NCBI GenBank assembly: GCA_041573795.1
Contig: JBFFQB010000002.1
Coordinates: forward strand, 53,549-117,548
Source of the DNA: E44-bin32 sp041573795
Lineage (GTDB): Bacteria; Chloroflexota; Anaerolineae; Anaerolineales; E44-bin32
Reading direction: 5' to 3'
DNA: 64,000 nucleotides
Positions 50,678 through 58,459 of the stretch are shown one piece after another (position 1 is the stretch's first letter; each line of letters starts with the position of its first letter). Below the pieces are notes generated by a model, which was given only the letters and a program-made list of their open reading frames with translations, was not told where the DNA came from and made no database searches. The translations under genes and the position numbers were made by a program.

Positions 50678-52270
50678 ATGCAGAAAAAAGTTTCAAAACT
50701 CAACATTGTACTTGTCATACTCTTTATTCTTTCACTGGCTGGATGCTCGAACCCCCAGGCGACGGCTGGGCTGATTCAAATTAAGATTGCCGTTGATGGG
50801 CTTGAACAGGCAGTCGATGTCCCTTCGGGATCAACTGTGCAACAATCCATGGAGATCGCTGGTATCGAATTGGGCGCGCTAGATCGCATAAACCCGCCTG
50901 CCTACACTGTCATAGATGATGGTTCTCGCATTGAAATCACCCGCGTCGATGAGATTTTCGAAATTGAGCAAATCATCATCCCTTTTGAACGGCAAATGGT
51001 ACGGAACGAGGCTTTAACAGAAGGGGAGAATCGCCTGCTTCAACCGGGTAAAAACGGTATTCAGGAGATAACCTACCGAATCCTAATTGAAGCTGGAGAA
51101 GAAACATCAAGAGCACCGGTCAAGAATATCATTCTCGAGGAACCTACACCCGAAATCGTGATGATCGGCACTCAATCGGCTCATACCCCCATTACAATTG
51201 ATGGAATTCTTGCCTATGTAAGCGGTGGCAACGCATGGGTCGTTGAAGGAAATAGCGGTAACCGCCAACCGATCGTGCTCACCGGCGATCTCGACGGACG
51301 TATCCTTGAAATCAGTCCAGATGAGCAATGGCTGCTGTATTCTCGATCGATTGAAGACGAAGAGGGCAGCATCAACTCACTTTGGGTTAGTGCAATCGAT
51401 GACCCCGATTTCGGCCCCGTTGATCTCGGGATCAGCAATGTGGTTCATTTCGCTGATTGGATCCCAGAATCGCCTTCATTTACGATCGTATTTTCCACGG
51501 TAGAACCTAGTCCAGCCGCCCCTGGATGGCAGGCAAATAATGACTTGCAAAGGGTAACTTTTACTGCAGGTGGACGACCACTCCGACCCAGTGAGGTCAT
51601 TGAATCAAACGCTGGAGGGCAGTACGGTTGGTGGGGAACTGATTTTGCATGGGGATCAGATGCGGATACCCTGGCTTACATGCGGGCAGACAGTATCGGG
51701 ATTGTTGATTTAGAAAATGAGAGCCTTGAAGAACTCACGGAGATTACACCGTATCAAACCCTCTCGGATTGGGCTTGGGTACCGGGCCTCGCCTGGGGTC
51801 AAGATGATCAAACACTATATTACGTTGGCCATGGTGACCCGGTTGCCATTGAAAGCCCACAAGCTTCCCCTGTGTTTAACCTTGTAGCTCAATCCTATCG
51901 GGGTGGACCTACGCTTGAGCTCGTTGAGCGTGCCGGGATCTTTGCCTATCCATCTGTCTCACCTATCCGGGAAGTCAACACGATTGAGATCAGCTACAAT
52001 GTGGCCTTTCTCCAAGCGATCACCCCGCTGGAGAGCACGGAGAGTAATTATCGGCTTGCGCTTATGGATCGCGATGGAAGCAACCTCAGGCAACTCTTCC
52101 CACCCACCGGTGAGCCAGGTCTTGAACCGCTTAAACCCGCATGGTCTCCCGCAGGAAATCGCATTGCGGTCATGTATCGAGGTGATATCTGGATTGTCGA
52201 TGTTGCCAGTGGACTGGGGCAACCCCTCACGGCGGATGGGCAATCTGTTAATTTTGATTGGTCAGGCTGA
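50678..52270 (+). CDS. Lipoprotein with G5 domain and WD40-like propeller
   Basis: A 530-residue secreted lipoprotein (lipobox SLAGCSN). After a ubiquitin-like repeat (VDVPSGSTVQQSMEIAGIEL) of the DUF348 type comes a G5 domain (about 110-185: EIIIPFERQ-type segment EQIIIPFERQMVRNEAL, LLQPGKNGIQEITYRI). Residues about 190-530 form a TolB/WD40-like propeller (LEISPDEQWLLYSRS, YMRADSIGIVDLEN, PAWSPAGNRIAVMYRGDIWI). G5 domains bind cell-wall or glycan ligands in known proteins, so a wall-associated sensor or assembly role is plausible. The ATG at 50678 precedes the signal; longer versions add residues with no purpose. Confidence 0.85.
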   Translation: MQKKVSKLNIVLVILFILSLAGCSNPQATAGLIQIKIAVDGLEQAVDVPSGSTVQQSMEIAGIELGALDRINPPAYTVIDDGSRIEITRVDEIFEIEQIIIPFERQMVRNEALTEGENRLLQPGKNGIQEITYRILIEAGEETSRAPVKNIILEEPTPEIVMIGTQSAHTPITIDGILAYVSGGNAWVVEGNSGNRQPIVLTGDLDGRILEISPDEQWLLYSRSIEDEEGSINSLWVSAIDDPDFGPVDLGISNVVHFADWIPESPSFTIVFSTVEPSPAAPGWQANNDLQRVTFTAGGRPLRPSEVIESNAGGQYGWWGTDFAWGSDADTLAYMRADSIGIVDLENESLEELTEITPYQTLSDWAWVPGLAWGQDDQTLYYVGHGDPVAIESPQASPVFNLVAQSYRGGPTLELVERAGIFAYPSVSPIREVNTIEISYNVAFLQAITPLESTESNYRLALMDRDGSNLRQLFPPTGEPGLEPLKPAWSPAGNRIAVMYRGDIWIVDVASGLGQPLTADGQSVNFDWSG

Positions 52271-52311
52271 ACGCAACGCGCGACAATCTAGTCTTAGGCG
52301 AGGAGGAAATC

Positions 52312-53262
52312 TTGCGTATTTTATTGACGGGTGGGGCAGGTTTTATCGGCTCTCATCTTAGTGACCGACTGCTGAAGGAAGGGCACGAAGTTGTCGTCGT
52401 AGACAACCTGGTGACGGGCAACATCGAGAATATCAGCCACCTTGCAGGACGTGATGATTTTGAATTCATCAAGTACGATGTCTCCAATTTCATCTTCATA
52501 CCAGGCAAGGTGGATGCCGTGTTGCACTTCGCTTCCCCAGCCAGCCCAAACCCCTCCTCTCCCTACGGGTACCCTCAACTTCCAATTCAAACGCTTAAAG
52601 TAGGCGCACTCGGTACTCACAACGCACTCGGCGTGGCAAGAGTTCACCAAGCCCGCTTCTTATTAGCCTCTACTTCCGAAGTTTATGGTGACCCCCAGGA
52701 ACATCCCCAGAATGAAGATTACCTGGGTCATGTCGATCCGGTTGGGCCTCGTTCCGTCTACGACGAGGCAAAGCGTTTCGCCGAATCTATCACCATGGCC
52801 TACCACCGCTATCATGATCTCGATACCCATATTGCCAGGATTTTTAACACCTATGGACCGCGCATGCGGCTCGATGACGGTCGTGTGGTACCAAACTTTA
52901 TTGTCCAGGCGTTGCAGGGTGAGCCCTTGACTGTATATGGGGAGGGTAAGCAAACCCGATCCTTCTGCTACATTGACGATCTGATCGAAGGTTTGTACCG
53001 TCTATTGCTTTCCGACGAGAATTACCCGGTTAATCTTGGAAACCCGATCGAAATCCCGATCTCGACATTGGCGGAAGAGGTCAATCGCCTCACCGGCAAC
53101 AAAGCCGGAATCAGGAAGATACCGGATGGAAGAGCTCCCGCGGATCCCCAGCGGCGCCAACCGGATATATCGAGAGCCAAACAGATCCTGGATTGGGAGC
53201 CTCGTGTCGAGCTTGAGACTGGCTTAGCGAAGACGATTGAGGACTTTAAAGCGCGCTTATGA
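52312..53262 (+). CDS. UDP-glucuronate decarboxylase-type NAD-dependent epimerase
   Basis: A short-chain dehydrogenase/reductase of 316 residues that most resembles UDP-xylose synthase. It has RILLTGGAGFIGSHLSDRL (NAD-binding), the catalytic SVYDEAKRFAE (Y-x3-K), YGDPQEHPQNEDYLGHVDP, ARIFNTYGPRMRLDDGRVVP and QTRSFCYIDDLIEGL, matching the decarboxylase consensus. It starts at TTG behind GAGGAGG, and its reading frame has an upstream TTG at 52258 that I reject. The product UDP-xylose or an epimer would feed envelope glycans. ATGA overlap with gtrA-like gene follows. Confidence 0.92.
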   Translation: MRILLTGGAGFIGSHLSDRLLKEGHEVVVVDNLVTGNIENISHLAGRDDFEFIKYDVSNFIFIPGKVDAVLHFASPASPNPSSPYGYPQLPIQTLKVGALGTHNALGVARVHQARFLLASTSEVYGDPQEHPQNEDYLGHVDPVGPRSVYDEAKRFAESITMAYHRYHDLDTHIARIFNTYGPRMRLDDGRVVPNFIVQALQGEPLTVYGEGKQTRSFCYIDDLIEGLYRLLLSDENYPVNLGNPIEIPISTLAEEVNRLTGNKAGIRKIPDGRAPADPQRRQPDISRAKQILDWEPRVELETGLAKTIEDFKARL

Positions 53263-53738
53263 AATTAAGCCTTTCTAGTAAAAGCAAGCGCGAGCTCACA
53301 CGATTCCTTAAATTTTCAGTTGTCGGAACGATCGGCGCCGTTATAGATTTTGGTCTTCTTTACCTGCTGCATTCAGTTCTTGGATTCAATATTGTTTTTT
53401 CTAATACCTGCTCCTTCACTGCCGCTGTATTGAGCAACTTCATATGGAATCGCTATTGGACCTACCCTGATTCAAGATCAAAAGCTATACGAACTCAACT
53501 ACGTCAATTCTTTATCGTAAATATAGCGGGTTGGGGTATAAATACAGGAATTCTATTGCTATTGCGATTCCCTTTTGCCACATTGATTAGCAACCTCAGC
53601 GTTTATCTACCCTCACTTGGGAATGCAGATGTAAGTTACAAGTTTGGCTACAATTTAGCCAAAATATTCGCGACAATCCTTGTAATGTTCTGGAACTTCG
53701 GTATCAACCGAATATGGACTTACTCTGATGCAGAGTGA
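53259..53738 (+). CDS. GtrA-family membrane protein
   Basis: A 159-residue four-helix membrane protein of the GtrA/DPMS family, which in known systems moves lipid-linked sugars across the membrane or supports glycan synthesis. The motif RFLKFSVVGTIGAVIDFGLL, FTAAVLSNFIWNRYWTYP and ATILVMFWNFGINRIWTYS are typical. It is coupled to the UDP-glucuronate decarboxylase-type gene by an overlap, so both probably serve the same surface glycan. Confidence 0.92.
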   Translation: MKLSLSSKSKRELTRFLKFSVVGTIGAVIDFGLLYLLHSVLGFNIVFSNTCSFTAAVLSNFIWNRYWTYPDSRSKAIRTQLRQFFIVNIAGWGINTGILLLLRFPFATLISNLSVYLPSLGNADVSYKFGYNLAKIFATILVMFWNFGINRIWTYSDAE

Positions 53739-53823
53739 TAACTCCTTGTAAGTATGGAACTCCCTGCTCCAATGCAGGTGTTATGTATAATTTAGGAGCA
53801 TACCCACTCTAGGGGAGAAACAC

Positions 53824-54207
53824 ATGGCCGCAGGAAACAAGCAAAAACCGATCCCGATTTATACGACCCGAGGTGATTGGGCCGCTCTGCTGGTTTTCCC
53901 CTATTTGTTCAGTACCGTCGGAGAGTGGATCGGCTTTGTTACCAAGGTGCGTGAGGTGTATGACACAGACGGTGTTTATGTTGGTTGGATCACGAATGAG
54001 CCACGCATTTTACGTAAGCGTATTCTTGAGGATGAACTTAAACGTACGGAACTGCCCCCCTTCCCTTCGAAGATACGTCCACCGGCCACTGTCCCTCTTC
54101 CCCCAATGATGGCCGAGCTTCCATTTGAGATCATCGATGTCTTCGAAGAAGAGCCTGATCGATTACATACGACGGATACCGGTGAATTTAAGGAAGACAT
54201 GGATTAA
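53824..54207 (+). CDS. Small protein of unknown function, 127 aa
   Basis: A short protein without signal or membrane segment. The N-terminal half (IYTTRGDWAALLVFPYLF, VYDTDGVYVGWITNEPRIL) has a beta-rich, repeat-like look that recalls 4-fold beta flower domains (tentative); the C-terminal half is acidic and proline-rich. A plain TATAAT at 53786-53791 and AGGGGAG precede the ATG. It is likely cotranscribed with the thioesterase (15-base gap). Function unknown. Confidence 0.78.
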   Translation: MAAGNKQKPIPIYTTRGDWAALLVFPYLFSTVGEWIGFVTKVREVYDTDGVYVGWITNEPRILRKRILEDELKRTELPPFPSKIRPPATVPLPPMMAELPFEIIDVFEEEPDRLHTTDTGEFKEDMD

Positions 54208-54221
54208 GCGGGGTTAGATCC

Positions 54222-54710
54222 ATGCACGAAGCCAAATCAGTCAAGAGCTCTCGAATTACGCTAAGTCAATTAATGCATCCTGAGCATGCCAACCTGCGTG
54301 GAGACGTACACGGCGGATGGATCATGAAGCTCGTTGACGAAGCGGGCGCATTGGCGGCGATGCGGCACGCACAGTGTCGAGTTGTCACAGTGGCGATCGA
54401 CCAGATGACCTTCCATGAGCCAATCCGTATTGGCGACCTGGTGATCTTGAACGCTGAACTGACATATGTTGGTCGGACTTCAATGGAGGCGCGGGTCGAG
54501 GTCATTGCTGAAGACCCGGTGAGCGGCACCCAAGCACGCACAAACACTGCCTACGCCGTTTATGTCGCACTGGACGATGAACGTAAGCCCCGCCCAGTTC
54601 CTCCCTTGCTGGCAGAAACCAAAACAGAGATCCACCGCATGGAAGCGGGTAAGAAACGCCAAGCCTACCGATTAGCGAATCGGCGCGCGGATCAGGCGAC
54701 AGTGGACTGA
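54222..54710 (+). CDS. Acyl-CoA thioesterase, hotdog fold (YciA/BFIT-like)
   Basis: A 162-residue hotdog-fold enzyme that hydrolyses acyl-CoA. The motif HANLRGDVHGGWIMKLVDEAGAL carries the catalytic Asp and His-Gly-Gly region, and VAIDQMTFHEPIRIGDLV and VGRTSMEARVEV follow as in the family. Chain-length preference is unknown. It ends by sharing the A of its TGA with the ATG of the magnesium chelatase-like gene. Confidence 0.9.
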   Translation: MHEAKSVKSSRITLSQLMHPEHANLRGDVHGGWIMKLVDEAGALAAMRHAQCRVVTVAIDQMTFHEPIRIGDLVILNAELTYVGRTSMEARVEVIAEDPVSGTQARTNTAYAVYVALDDERKPRPVPPLLAETKTEIHRMEAGKKRQAYRLANRRADQATVD

Positions 54711-55864
54711 TGCCTGAAAAAGTGCAATCCCTTACTGAATTACTCGCACGCGCTGGCGCTCAACGCTTCCTCGAAGCCCCGGCACCTGAAGATATGGGAT
54801 TGGCAGAACACCTGCCCTTTCCCTTTCTTGGCATTGTGGGCCAGCTCGAGATGAAATTAGCCCTGATCCTATCCCTGATCAATCCAAATATTGGAGGGGT
54901 CCTGCTCATCGGTCCGCGTGGAACCGGGAAAACAACTGCAGTAAGGAGCCTAAGCGGTCTTCTCCCTGGCGTTGAGCGCAGTCGATGCCCCTATGGATGC
55001 CTTCCCGAAGATATCGAATCTGGCGGGATGGAGGCTGTGTGTCCCGATTGTGCCAAGCGATTTGCCCAGGGTGATCCATTGACCTATACAGATCATGTAA
55101 AACTGATTGAGCTTCCATTGAATGCAAAACTTGAAGATGTTGTCGGGGGGCTTGATGAGAGGGCAAGCATGCACCAGCGTATGCGCATTGAACGCGGGAT
55201 CCTGGCACGCGCAGATCAGAACATCCTCCACATCGATGAGGTCAATCTCTTAGAGGATGAGATCGTCGATGCCATCCTCGATGCCGCTACCCAGGGCATC
55301 TATACAGTCCATCGGGGACCTCTCGCAGCAACCTATCGTGCTCGCTTCATTCTCATTGGCTCGATGAATCCCGAAGAAGGCCGTTTGCGGCCACAAATCT
55401 TGGACCGTTTTGGTTTAAGAGTGGCTGTACAGGGACTGGACAAGAAACAGGACCGATTTGATGCCTACAAACGGTCCATGGCTCACCGCTATAATCCCCG
55501 TCAGATGATCGCTGAGGTCGCTGATGCGACCGAACAAATCCGCTTGGAGCTTGAAAGCGCGCGAGCCAACATTGAAGCGGTCGAGATCAGCTCCAGAGCA
55601 CAGCAATTTGCGCTTGGCATGATCAAGGAACTAGGGATCCATTCCCTGAGAGCTGAACTGACCCTCTTCGAAGCTGCGAGGTCACACGCTATTGCTGATG
55701 GACGGATGAAAGCGATGGTTGATGATATTCAACGTGTGGCGCCAATGACTCTGAGATTGCGGCGCTCGAGCTACATCGAAGAATATCTTTCAATACAGGA
55801 AACCGAAGACAAGGAAATCCAAGCGATTTCACGCAGATTACGATCGACCAAGAAGAAGAAATAA
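54710..55864 (+). CDS. Magnesium chelatase subunit I-like AAA+ ATPase
   Basis: A 384-residue AAA+ protein of the ChlI/BchI type. Walker A is LLIGPRGTGKTTAVRSL, Walker B region NILHIDEVNLLEDE, sensor SMNPEEG and LDRFGLRVAV. A Cys-rich insertion (CPYGC...CPDC) after the Walker A domain suggests a zinc site. Classical Mg-chelatase needs D and H subunits, none of which is here, and the organism shows no other chlorophyll genes, so it may be an MoxR/BchI-like ATPase with a VWA partner elsewhere. A shared A of ATGA-like overlap with the thioesterase indicates cotranscription. Confidence 0.9.
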   Translation: MPEKVQSLTELLARAGAQRFLEAPAPEDMGLAEHLPFPFLGIVGQLEMKLALILSLINPNIGGVLLIGPRGTGKTTAVRSLSGLLPGVERSRCPYGCLPEDIESGGMEAVCPDCAKRFAQGDPLTYTDHVKLIELPLNAKLEDVVGGLDERASMHQRMRIERGILARADQNILHIDEVNLLEDEIVDAILDAATQGIYTVHRGPLAATYRARFILIGSMNPEEGRLRPQILDRFGLRVAVQGLDKKQDRFDAYKRSMAHRYNPRQMIAEVADATEQIRLELESARANIEAVEISSRAQQFALGMIKELGIHSLRAELTLFEAARSHAIADGRMKAMVDDIQRVAPMTLRLRRSSYIEEYLSIQETEDKEIQAISRRLRSTKKKK

Positions 55865-55917
55865 TTGCCCTCTTACTTTCCTATCGCGCTTTTCCCTTAA
55901 GACGCTTTAAAGCAAAC

Positions 55918-55937
55918 GGACCGGTGTCAACCGGCCC
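55918..55937 (-). terminator. Probable terminator hairpin of acpP
   Basis: Read on the minus strand the stem GG-CCGGT pairs with ACCGG-CC (one mismatch) around TGAC, followed by GTTTGCTTT. It lies between the stop codons of the convergent ATPase and acpP genes. Confidence 0.5.
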
Positions 55938-55961
55938 ATCGCGTTAAGTCATATGTTGTAA

Positions 55962-56198
55962 TTATTTTAGATGTTCATCGATGTAGGCAATTGCTTCACC
56001 TACGGTCGTGATTTTCTGCGCATCCTCATCCGAGATCTCGCCACCAAATTTTTCCTCAAATGCCATGATCAATTCGACCAGGTCAAGCGAGTCCGCTTCC
56101 AAATCCTCGCGGAACTTGGCTTCACTCGTTACCTTCTCAGCATCTACACCAAGAAGTTCGACTATGATGCCTTTCACGTCCTCAAAGGTTTCTGCCAT
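55962..56198 (-). CDS. acpP: Acyl carrier protein
   Basis: The acyl carrier protein of fatty-acid synthesis, 78 residues. The Ser that carries 4'-phosphopantetheine is in EADSLDLVELIM, a family signature, followed by FEEKFGGEISDEDAQKI. The ATG at 56198 follows a perfect GGAGG; an upstream extension of 27 residues is not part of the protein. It works with FabF (34684) and PlsX (33677) elsewhere in the window. A sigma-70 promoter lies at 56233-56262. Confidence 0.97.
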   Translation of the reverse strand: MAETFEDVKGIIVELLGVDAEKVTSEAKFREDLEADSLDLVELIMAFEEKFGGEISDEDAQKITTVGEAIAYIDEHLK

Positions 56199-56232
56199 GA
56201 GTCGCCTCCTATATTTTGCTTCGGCGCTCAGG

Positions 56233-56262
56233 ATTGTAACCGAAGCGCACTCCGATAAGCAA
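56233..56262 (-). promoter_or_regulatory. Sigma-70-type promoter of acpP
   Basis: On the minus strand TTGCTT (56257-56262) and TACAAT (56233-56238) are 18 bases apart, 40 bases before the acpP start. It overlaps head-on with the fni promoter at 56264-56292. Confidence 0.55.
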
Positions 56263-56263
56263 G

Positions 56264-56292
56264 TTGACACACCGTGCAAGCGCCAGTAAGAT
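56264..56292 (+). promoter_or_regulatory. Sigma-70-type promoter of fni
   Basis: TTGACA (56264-56269) and TAAGAT (56287-56292) are 17 bases apart, about 30 bases before the fni ATG, with AGGAACACC upstream of the start. Confidence 0.65.
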
Positions 56293-56320
56293 GGCGCTCT
56301 CTCACTAGGAACACCTCCCT

Positions 56321-57349
56321 ATGGGCAAAGTTACGCAGGCATCAAGAAGAAAATCCGAACACTTGGAGATCAATCTAGAGCGCGATGTAGGCTCCGGATT
56401 GACAACCGGATTCGAACGCTACCGTTTTATCCACGAGGCGCTTCCAGATCTCAATCTTGCCGACGTCCAAACCCAGGTTCAGTTATTCGATCACCAACTG
56501 GACGCACCCTTGCTGATATCCTCCATGACAGGAGGGACATCTGAGGCGGGTCGAATCAATGCTGTGCTGGCTGAAGCGGCGCAAGCGACGAACATCGCCA
56601 TGGGCGTTGGCTCACAGCGCGTGGCAATTGAAAACCCGGAACGGAGTCAATCCTTCCAAGTGCGTAAGTATGCCCCGGATATCTTGCTCTTTGCGAACCT
56701 GGGTGCCATCCAGTTGAATTATGACTATGACCTCAGCACTTGTCAGCAAGCTGTTGAGATGATCGAAGCGGATGCCCTCATCCTCCATCTAAATGCCTTA
56801 CAGGAAGCACTCCAGCCCGAAGGGGAAACACAATTTAAAGGTCTTTTATCAAAGATTGAGAAAGTATGCGCAGGGCTCGCGGTCCCTGTGATTGCGAAGG
56901 AAGTGGGCTGGGGCTTCTCCGTCAAAACGGCAACGCGGCTGATAGAGGCGGGGGTCGCAGCAATCGATCTCGCCGGTGCCGGGGGCACGTCCTGGTCTCA
57001 GGTCGAAATGTATCGTGCGGCAACAGAGGCGCAAGCGGCACTTGCGGCTGCATTTATTGATTGGGGCATCCCTACTGCCGACGCCCTCACCCAACTCCAT
57101 GCCGCCTTCCCAGCAGTACCACTCCTTGCTTCGGGTGGTTTACGCTCAGGTATGGATATCGCCAAATCTCTGGCCCTTGGCGCAACGCTTGGTGGGATGG
57201 CTGGGCCCTTCTTAAAAGCCGCTGTTAAATCTACCCAGGCAGTTGTTGACCAGATTAACCTCCTGTCTAAGACCATACAAACCACGATGTTCGCAACGGG
57301 TAGTGCTACGATTCAAGAATTATCTATGGCGATCACAAGAACTGAGTAG
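56321..57349 (+). CDS. fni: Type 2 isopentenyl-diphosphate delta-isomerase
   Basis: FMN-dependent enzyme interconverting IPP and DMAPP, 342 residues. The family marks RKSEHLEINLERDV, LISSMTGGTSEAGRIN, MGVGSQRVAIENPE, NLGAIQLNYDY, HLNALQEALQPEG and VIAKEVGWG are all present, as is the FMN-binding GSGGLRSG-like SGGLRSGMDIAKSLALG. The next gene, six bases on, makes prenyl chains, so both form an isoprenoid operon. The frame begins exactly at the usual start. Confidence 0.97.
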   Translation: MGKVTQASRRKSEHLEINLERDVGSGLTTGFERYRFIHEALPDLNLADVQTQVQLFDHQLDAPLLISSMTGGTSEAGRINAVLAEAAQATNIAMGVGSQRVAIENPERSQSFQVRKYAPDILLFANLGAIQLNYDYDLSTCQQAVEMIEADALILHLNALQEALQPEGETQFKGLLSKIEKVCAGLAVPVIAKEVGWGFSVKTATRLIEAGVAAIDLAGAGGTSWSQVEMYRAATEAQAALAAAFIDWGIPTADALTQLHAAFPAVPLLASGGLRSGMDIAKSLALGATLGGMAGPFLKAAVKSTQAVVDQINLLSKTIQTTMFATGSATIQELSMAITRTE

Positions 57350-57354
57350 TCTGA

Positions 57355-58359
57355 ATGGGGAAATCAAAATCGCTCAACCAAATGCGTAGTGCGATCGAGG
57401 CCGATCTTAAAACCTCCCTCGCTCCCATTGAGCAGGGAATGGCACAACCCATCCATGAGATGATTGCCTATCACCTGGGTTGGAATCAAGAGGGAGCGGA
57501 AGGAAAACGCGTTCGTCCAGTGTTCACGCTCCTTTGCTGCGCGGCCGTCAGTGGCTCATGGGAGCAGGCGTTACCGGCAGCCTCAGCGATTGAGTGGCTC
57601 CACAATTTCTCGCTCATCCACGATGATATTCAGGATCAAAGCACCACCCGCAGGGGGCGGGAAACGCTCTGGGCTCGCGAGGGAATTGCGCAAGCGATAA
57701 ATACCGGTGATGCTGTCTTCGCTCTGGCCCGCTTAACTACCCAGCGGCTTCTCGAATTGGGTGTCCCTTCTGAGGTCACGTTGCAGGTGATCGCTCGTCT
57801 CGATCAAGCGTGTTTGGAGCTAACCATAGGACAACATCTCGACATCGCTTTTGAAGGACGCCAACAGGTTGTCGAAAAGGAATACCTGGCGATGATCGCA
57901 GGCAAAACTGGCGCTCTACTCGACGCAGCCTGCAGCGTGGGAGCCTTGATCGGTGGCGCGAACAAAGATGCCATCAAACAATATAGCCAGTTTGGCCGCA
58001 ATGTGGGACTTGCCTTCCAGATGTACGACGATCTCCTGGGGATTTGGGGAGATTCGGAATCGACGGGTAAACCGGCGGGTGACGATATACTCTCTCATAA
58101 GAAGACGCTGCCGATCCTCTTTGGTATCGAAAACTCTCCGACAGTTAGAGCACTTTGGATGGAGGATCTCGAGCAAGAAGAGAAGCTGCTGGCTATGATT
58201 GCAGAACTCGAGCTTGTGGGTGCAAAAACACATGTTCTTGAGCAGGCGGAACAATTTACAAAACTCGCACTCAAAGCACTTCAGCAGGCACAACCCTTGC
58301 AGCCCTATGGCCAGGAGCTGGAGAAACTGGCGCTGAGCTTGCTGCGAAGGTTGTCCTGA
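57355..58359 (+). CDS. Polyprenyl (trans-isoprenyl) diphosphate synthase
   Basis: A 334-residue head-to-tail condensing enzyme. The first Asp-rich motif is LIHDDIQDQSTTRRGRETLW, the second MYDDLLGIWGDSESTGKPAG, and GKRVRPVFTLL and KTGALLDAACSVGA are typical. The product chain length (for example GGPP or longer) cannot be fixed from these residues alone. It follows fni by six bases, using the DMAPP/IPP pool from that enzyme to make quinone side chains or carotenoid precursors. Confidence 0.94.
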   Translation: MGKSKSLNQMRSAIEADLKTSLAPIEQGMAQPIHEMIAYHLGWNQEGAEGKRVRPVFTLLCCAAVSGSWEQALPAASAIEWLHNFSLIHDDIQDQSTTRRGRETLWAREGIAQAINTGDAVFALARLTTQRLLELGVPSEVTLQVIARLDQACLELTIGQHLDIAFEGRQQVVEKEYLAMIAGKTGALLDAACSVGALIGGANKDAIKQYSQFGRNVGLAFQMYDDLLGIWGDSESTGKPAGDDILSHKKTLPILFGIENSPTVRALWMEDLEQEEKLLAMIAELELVGAKTHVLEQAEQFTKLALKALQQAQPLQPYGQELEKLALSLLRRLS

Positions 58360-58411
58360 TTCCCCCTTCGGGATATTCGCCTTACATCTGGCTTCCAAGT
58401 TATTGCTTGAA

Positions 58412-58439
58412 TTGCAGGGGATTCTTGTCATGCTATAAT
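58412..58439 (+). promoter_or_regulatory. Sigma-70-type promoter of the kinase-phosphatase cluster
   Basis: TTGCAG (58412-58417) lies 16 bases before TATAAT (58434-58439), with TGC directly in front (extended -10). The kinase ATG is 20 bases later. Confidence 0.7.
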
Positions 58440-58459
58440 CCGGTCAAAGACGGTAGAAG

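Noticed and set aside
56199..56279. 27-residue N-terminal extension of acpP
   Set aside because: The ATG at 56198 has a perfect GGAGG and gives the standard acyl carrier protein length.
58390..58410. Sigma-54-like TGGCTTCCAAGTTATTGC before the kinase gene
   Set aside because: Spacing between GG and GC is 13 bases; a good sigma-70 promoter is present instead.
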